DNA of 17,946 bases from Lachnospiraceae bacterium (lineage in GTDB: Bacteria > Bacillota > Clostridia > Lachnospirales > Lachnospiraceae). A program made the position numbers and the translations under genes. The notes under the pieces were generated by a model, which saw only the letters and a program-made list of their open reading frames with translations, was not told the DNA's origin and did no database searches. Location: assembly GCA_021199395.1 (NCBI GenBank), contig JAJQIE010000294.1, positions 1,181 through 19,126 on the forward strand. The letters run 5' to 3'. Positions within the stretch are counted from its first letter, which is position 1. Each line of letters opens with the position of its first letter. Below, one piece after another: positions 15,499 through 17,946 of the stretch.

Positions 15499-16833
15499 TC
15501 AGTTTGAAGGCCACATACCCCTAAATGGCGGGGTATTGTTCCCGGAATAAGCGCCCCCGTCATCTTCCGGCTGTTCAGAAAATGTGACCTTTACCGTCTG
15601 AGAAGCATAATTCCCCATATCTGCTCTTAAAATATCAATCGTCACCGTCTCGCCCGCCCGGTAATATTCCAGCAGCTCCTCAAAGCCCTCTGAAGAAGTA
15701 ACGTTCACATTATCCATAGCGCTGATAATGTCGCCGCGCTGCAAGCCCGCGTCCTCTGCCGGCGACTCACTCACAACATAAGAGATATATACGCCATTCG
15801 GAATATCGTACAGGCTTCTGGCCTCCTCAGAAATATCCTGCGTGTACACGCCCAGATAGCCCCGTTCCTCCTCTTCCACCCTTATCCTGGTCTCCCGATC
15901 CATCAATTCTGACAGTATCGGACGAGCATCATCAATCGGAATCGCGTATCCCATCCCCTCCACGCCGGAGGATGAGACCTTCGCGGAATTAATACCGATC
16001 ACTTCGCCATCCATGTTAAGCAGTGCGCCGCCGCTGTTACCTGAATTAATCGCGGCGTCCGTCTGAATGTAATCATGAATCGCGCCCTCCACTTCCACGC
16101 TCCGGTTCAGGGCGCTGATAATTCCCAGCGTGACGCTCTGTCCATAGCCGAGCGCGTTTCCAATCGCGATCGCAGGTTCGCCGACGACCAGATCGCCGGA
16201 TGAGCCAAGCTGCGCAATTACGATCTGCCCCTGTATCTCTTCCGGAATGCTCTCCACATTTACAGAAATCACCGCGAGATCATTTTCTTCATCCGTACCT
16301 TTTACTACGGCCTCTGCGATTGCGTCCTCTTCATCCTCCGCCTCAACAGAAAAGCAGACAGTCAGGGTGGAAGGATTTTCAACCACATGATAATTGGTCG
16401 CAATCAGAAGCTCTGTGTCACTCTGCCCAATAATAATCCCGGAACCGCTGCTTTCGCTCTCGATCTCCATCGTCCCGCGAAACATATAGGTGACTTCCTG
16501 CACAGATTTATTGGTAATCGAGACAACCGACGGCATAGCATCCTTTACGATCTCCGTGATATCCGGCAGTCTCCCCGCCGACATGCCATCCGTCTGTGAG
16601 TCACTCGCTTCCGCGTCCGAATCAGTATCTGAACGCGCATCCACGGTCAAATTCGCGCTATTTCCCATCTCTGCTTCCGTCTCCGGGACAGCCGCCGTCC
16701 CCTCATCTCTGATACGCCCCAGCAAGCCATAGCCAAAAGACACTCCGCCCGCAATCACTGCCAGTGTCACAAGGAGAATCAATATTAAAAACCGTGTATT
16801 ACCGCCATTTTTCTGATATCTGTCGTCCTTCAC
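15499..16833 (-). CDS. htrA: HtrA/DegP-type membrane-anchored serine protease with PDZ domain
   Basis: 444 residues from a GTG start at 16833 with GGAGG eight bases upstream. Residues 14-36 (FLILILLVTLAVIAGGVSFGYG) form one membrane anchor with a short cytoplasmic tail, so the protease faces outside. An acidic Ser/Asp/Glu linker (45-90) follows. The trypsin-like catalytic triad is H149 (ATNYHVVE), D185 (ENDLAV) and S267 (NSGNSGGALL). A C-terminal PDZ domain (ESPAEDAGLQRGDIISAMDNVNVTS) binds substrate ends. HtrA proteins degrade misfolded proteins at the cell surface. An extended -10 promoter with an overlapping palindrome precedes the gene, suggesting stress-dependent control. It is followed by clpX, a second protein quality-control gene. 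A 7-bp stem (15515-15536) in the last codons has no T-run. Confidence 0.92.
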   Translation of the reverse strand: MKDDRYQKNGGNTRFLILILLVTLAVIAGGVSFGYGLLGRIRDEGTAAVPETEAEMGNSANLTVDARSDTDSDAEASDSQTDGMSAGRLPDITEIVKDAMPSVVSITNKSVQEVTYMFRGTMEIESESSGSGIIIGQSDTELLIATNYHVVENPSTLTVCFSVEAEDEEDAIAEAVVKGTDEENDLAVISVNVESIPEEIQGQIVIAQLGSSGDLVVGEPAIAIGNALGYGQSVTLGIISALNRSVEVEGAIHDYIQTDAAINSGNSGGALLNMDGEVIGINSAKVSSSGVEGMGYAIPIDDARPILSELMDRETRIRVEEEERGYLGVYTQDISEEARSLYDIPNGVYISYVVSESPAEDAGLQRGDIISAMDNVNVTSSEGFEELLEYYRAGETVTIDILRADMGNYASQTVKVTFSEQPEDDGGAYSGNNTPPFRGMWPSN

Positions 16834-16847
16834 GAAAATTTCCTCCG

Positions 16848-16871
16848 AATCAGAGTCTGATTTTCAGTATA
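16848..16871 (-). promoter_or_regulatory. Extended -10 promoter of htrA with overlapping operator-like palindrome
   Basis: On the minus strand, TGATATACT (extended -10, core at 16866-16871) lacks a good -35 box. Directly downstream, at the expected transcript start, AATCAGA-C-TCTGATT (16848-16862) is a perfect inverted repeat; a TCTGAT half-site overlaps the -10 itself. This is a classical repressor position. Confidence 0.5.
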
Positions 16872-16907
16872 TCAGAGAAATGTGTCGAATGTGTGTAAAA
16901 CAGTAAG

Positions 16908-16923
16908 GATTCGCCGCGGAATC
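16908..16923 (-). terminator. Possible weak terminator after the glycosyltransferase gene
   Basis: On the minus strand GATTC/GAATC (16919-16923 and 16908-16912) forms a short stem around a GC-rich loop, followed by CTTACTGTTTT. The stem has only five pairs, so this is a weak candidate. It separates the glycosyltransferase from htrA. Confidence 0.25.
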
Positions 16924-16936
16924 ATACGCCCGGATC

Positions 16937-17946
16937 TCAGGCCTGCCAGTAGCTCTTATTCATGGAACACGCGCTCACCACCTGCTTTGGCAGTCTTCGA
17001 TACTCCCTTCCAAGCCTGTAGCCGAGATATTTACATCCGCTCTGCCAGATCAATGGAAGGATCTGCCACGGTTTCCTCTGCCGGAGCAGATATGCCGCAG
17101 TCTTTTTCACCAGGGCAATTCCCTCGCTCTCTGAACGAATCCCGGAAAACAGATCCGGATGCTCCGCCTGCGATACGCCCAGGTCAAAATTTCTGTGAAG
17201 CTGCTGAAGGCCGCTGTAATTATGAGAATGGATCACCTCCGCGTCCGCACAGTATGCCACTGCCTTCCCGGCCTGTATCAGCCGACCCGCGAAAATCATA
17301 TCTTCGTTAAATATGGTATGTCGTTCAAAGCCTCCAAGCTCCTCATACGCGCTCCTGCGGTACATCGCGCAGACATTCGAGCAAAAATACGTTTTTATCC
17401 CAAGCTCAGGCAGATCCGCGGCGGTCTTAATCCTGCTCTGCGCAGGGTAATTAAACCCCCGCGCATACCGCTCCGACAGGCTGCAGTCCCTTCGCGGAAG
17501 CTGCCGCGCGTAAGAAGCGCAAACCTGCGGATCCTCAAACGGCCGCAGCAGGCTTTCTATCAAATGGCTGTTTTCCGGCATCACGTCCTGCGTCATAAAT
17601 AAAATCATCTCGCCATGCAGCATTTCCGCCGCCATGTGACGCGTACCGCCATGGTCAAACTCCATCTTCCTGATATGCTTTAATTGAATCACAGGTCTTC
17701 TGTCCGCATCGCGGACGGAAGACAAAGCCCCCGCCTTCCGCGCAGCGGAATCTGCATGGCGGGGGTTTCCCGCAGGTTTTCTGTCTGCGGTACAGACAGA
17801 AGACAAGTTATCAAGCAAATGCGGATCGAACAGCTCCTTTTCCGTATTTATCAGAAGGATACGCTCCGGCTTCACCGTCTGCTCCCGCAGCTTCTTTAGC
17901 AGCTCCCTGAGCCGTTCATCCGGTTTCCAGGTCGGTATCACTACAT
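16937..17946 (-). CDS. Family 2 glycosyltransferase (rhamnosyltransferase-like), 5' end off the window, with in-frame palindromic insert
   Basis: 335 or more residues are visible. The frame stays open to the right edge (a VVIPTWKP motif at the very end is the normal first strand of a GT-A fold), so the GTG at 17941 is probably internal and the true start lies just outside. Counted from that GTG, FMTQDVMP (115-122) holds the metal/nucleotide-binding acidic site, and NEDMIFAGRL (212-221) the catalytic acidic motif. Such enzymes add rhamnose or similar sugars to cell-surface polysaccharide; the exact sugar is unknown. Residues 47-83 (SSVCTADRKPAG ... SSVRDADRRP) are an insertion encoded by strongly palindromic DNA, splitting what should be a continuous LLINTEKE ... 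IQLKHI segment between the first strands of the fold. Confidence 0.82.
   Translation of the reverse strand, partial: VVIPTWKPDERLRELLKKLREQTVKPERILLINTEKELFDPHLLDNLSSVCTADRKPAGNPRHADSAARKAGALSSVRDADRRPVIQLKHIRKMEFDHGGTRHMAAEMLHGEMILFMTQDVMPENSHLIESLLRPFEDPQVCASYARQLPRRDCSLSERYARGFNYPAQSRIKTAADLPELGIKTYFCSNVCAMYRRSAYEELGGFERHTIFNEDMIFAGRLIQAGKAVAYCADAEVIHSHNYSGLQQLHRNFDLGVSQAEHPDLFSGIRSESEGIALVKKTAAYLLRQRKPWQILPLIWQSGCKYLGYRLGREYRRLPKQVVSACSMNKSYWQA
17695..17804. repeat. Three-hairpin palindromic element in frame inside the glycosyltransferase gene
   Basis: Hairpin 1: GTCTTCTGTCCGC / GCGGACGGAAGAC (17695-17707 and 17711-17723, one mismatch, 3-base loop). Hairpin 2: CCCCCGCC / GGCGGGGG (17728-17735 and 17758-17765), enclosing TTCCGC / GCGGAA (17736-17741 and 17745-17750). 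Hairpin 3: TTCTGTCTG / CAGACAGAA (17779-17787 and 17793-17801). Hairpins 1 and 3 are degenerate copies of each other, so the block is framed by related ends. It encodes about 37 residues with no stop. Confidence 0.8.

Noticed and set aside
1..17946. CRISPR arrays, tRNA or rRNA genes, insertion sequences, integrases or phage genes
   Set aside because: I looked for regular spacer-repeat patterns, cloverleaf-like sequences and transposase or integrase motifs and found none; the Cas4-like domain is part of a helicase and no other cas gene is present.

Overview
The window reads like a low-to-mid GC Gram-positive anaerobe of the Clostridia, most likely a Lachnospiraceae-type gut bacterium. The support is indirect: strong AGGAGG-type ribosome binding sites, Firmicutes-style gene families (YhaM exoribonuclease, HPr-like protein, ClpX, membrane-anchored HtrA, primary sigma factor) and a gut-type GH127 arabinofuranosidase. 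Fourteen of fifteen genes lie on the minus strand; only the glycosidase is on plus.

From the left edge: a partial RlmD-type 23S rRNA uracil methyltransferase, a YhaM-like 3'-5' exoribonuclease and a dCMP deaminase form a probable minus-strand operon read from a good promoter at 2334-2362. Next comes a divergent pair: an AraC-family regulator (minus) and a GH127 beta-L-arabinofuranosidase (plus), with tandem and palindromic operator-like repeats between them. Then a minus-strand SsuABC/TauABC-like uptake operon (lipoprotein, ATPase, permease), whose ATPase gene carries a one-base frameshift. Upstream of it is a MATE transporter remnant with a large in-frame internal deletion. The right half holds a fused Cas4-like nuclease/XPD-type helicase, a histidine-free HPr-like protein, a primary-type sigma-70 factor, a long divergent ClpX, an HtrA-type serine protease and a partial family 2 glycosyltransferase. 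The ClpX-HtrA-sigma neighbourhood looks like a housekeeping and protein-quality-control block.

The most striking signal is palindromic DNA placed in frame inside protein-coding genes. A GC-rich palindromic element sits in the last codons of the GH127 gene, bounded by a 15-bp near-perfect direct repeat 75 bp apart, and a related copy lies just downstream. A different three-hairpin palindromic block of about 110 bp is in frame inside the glycosyltransferase gene. Both keep the reading frame open, which recalls the Rickettsia palindromic elements. Together with the frameshifted ATPase and the deleted MATE gene, this suggests a locally plastic genome. All family assignments come from motifs read by eye; no database search was run.
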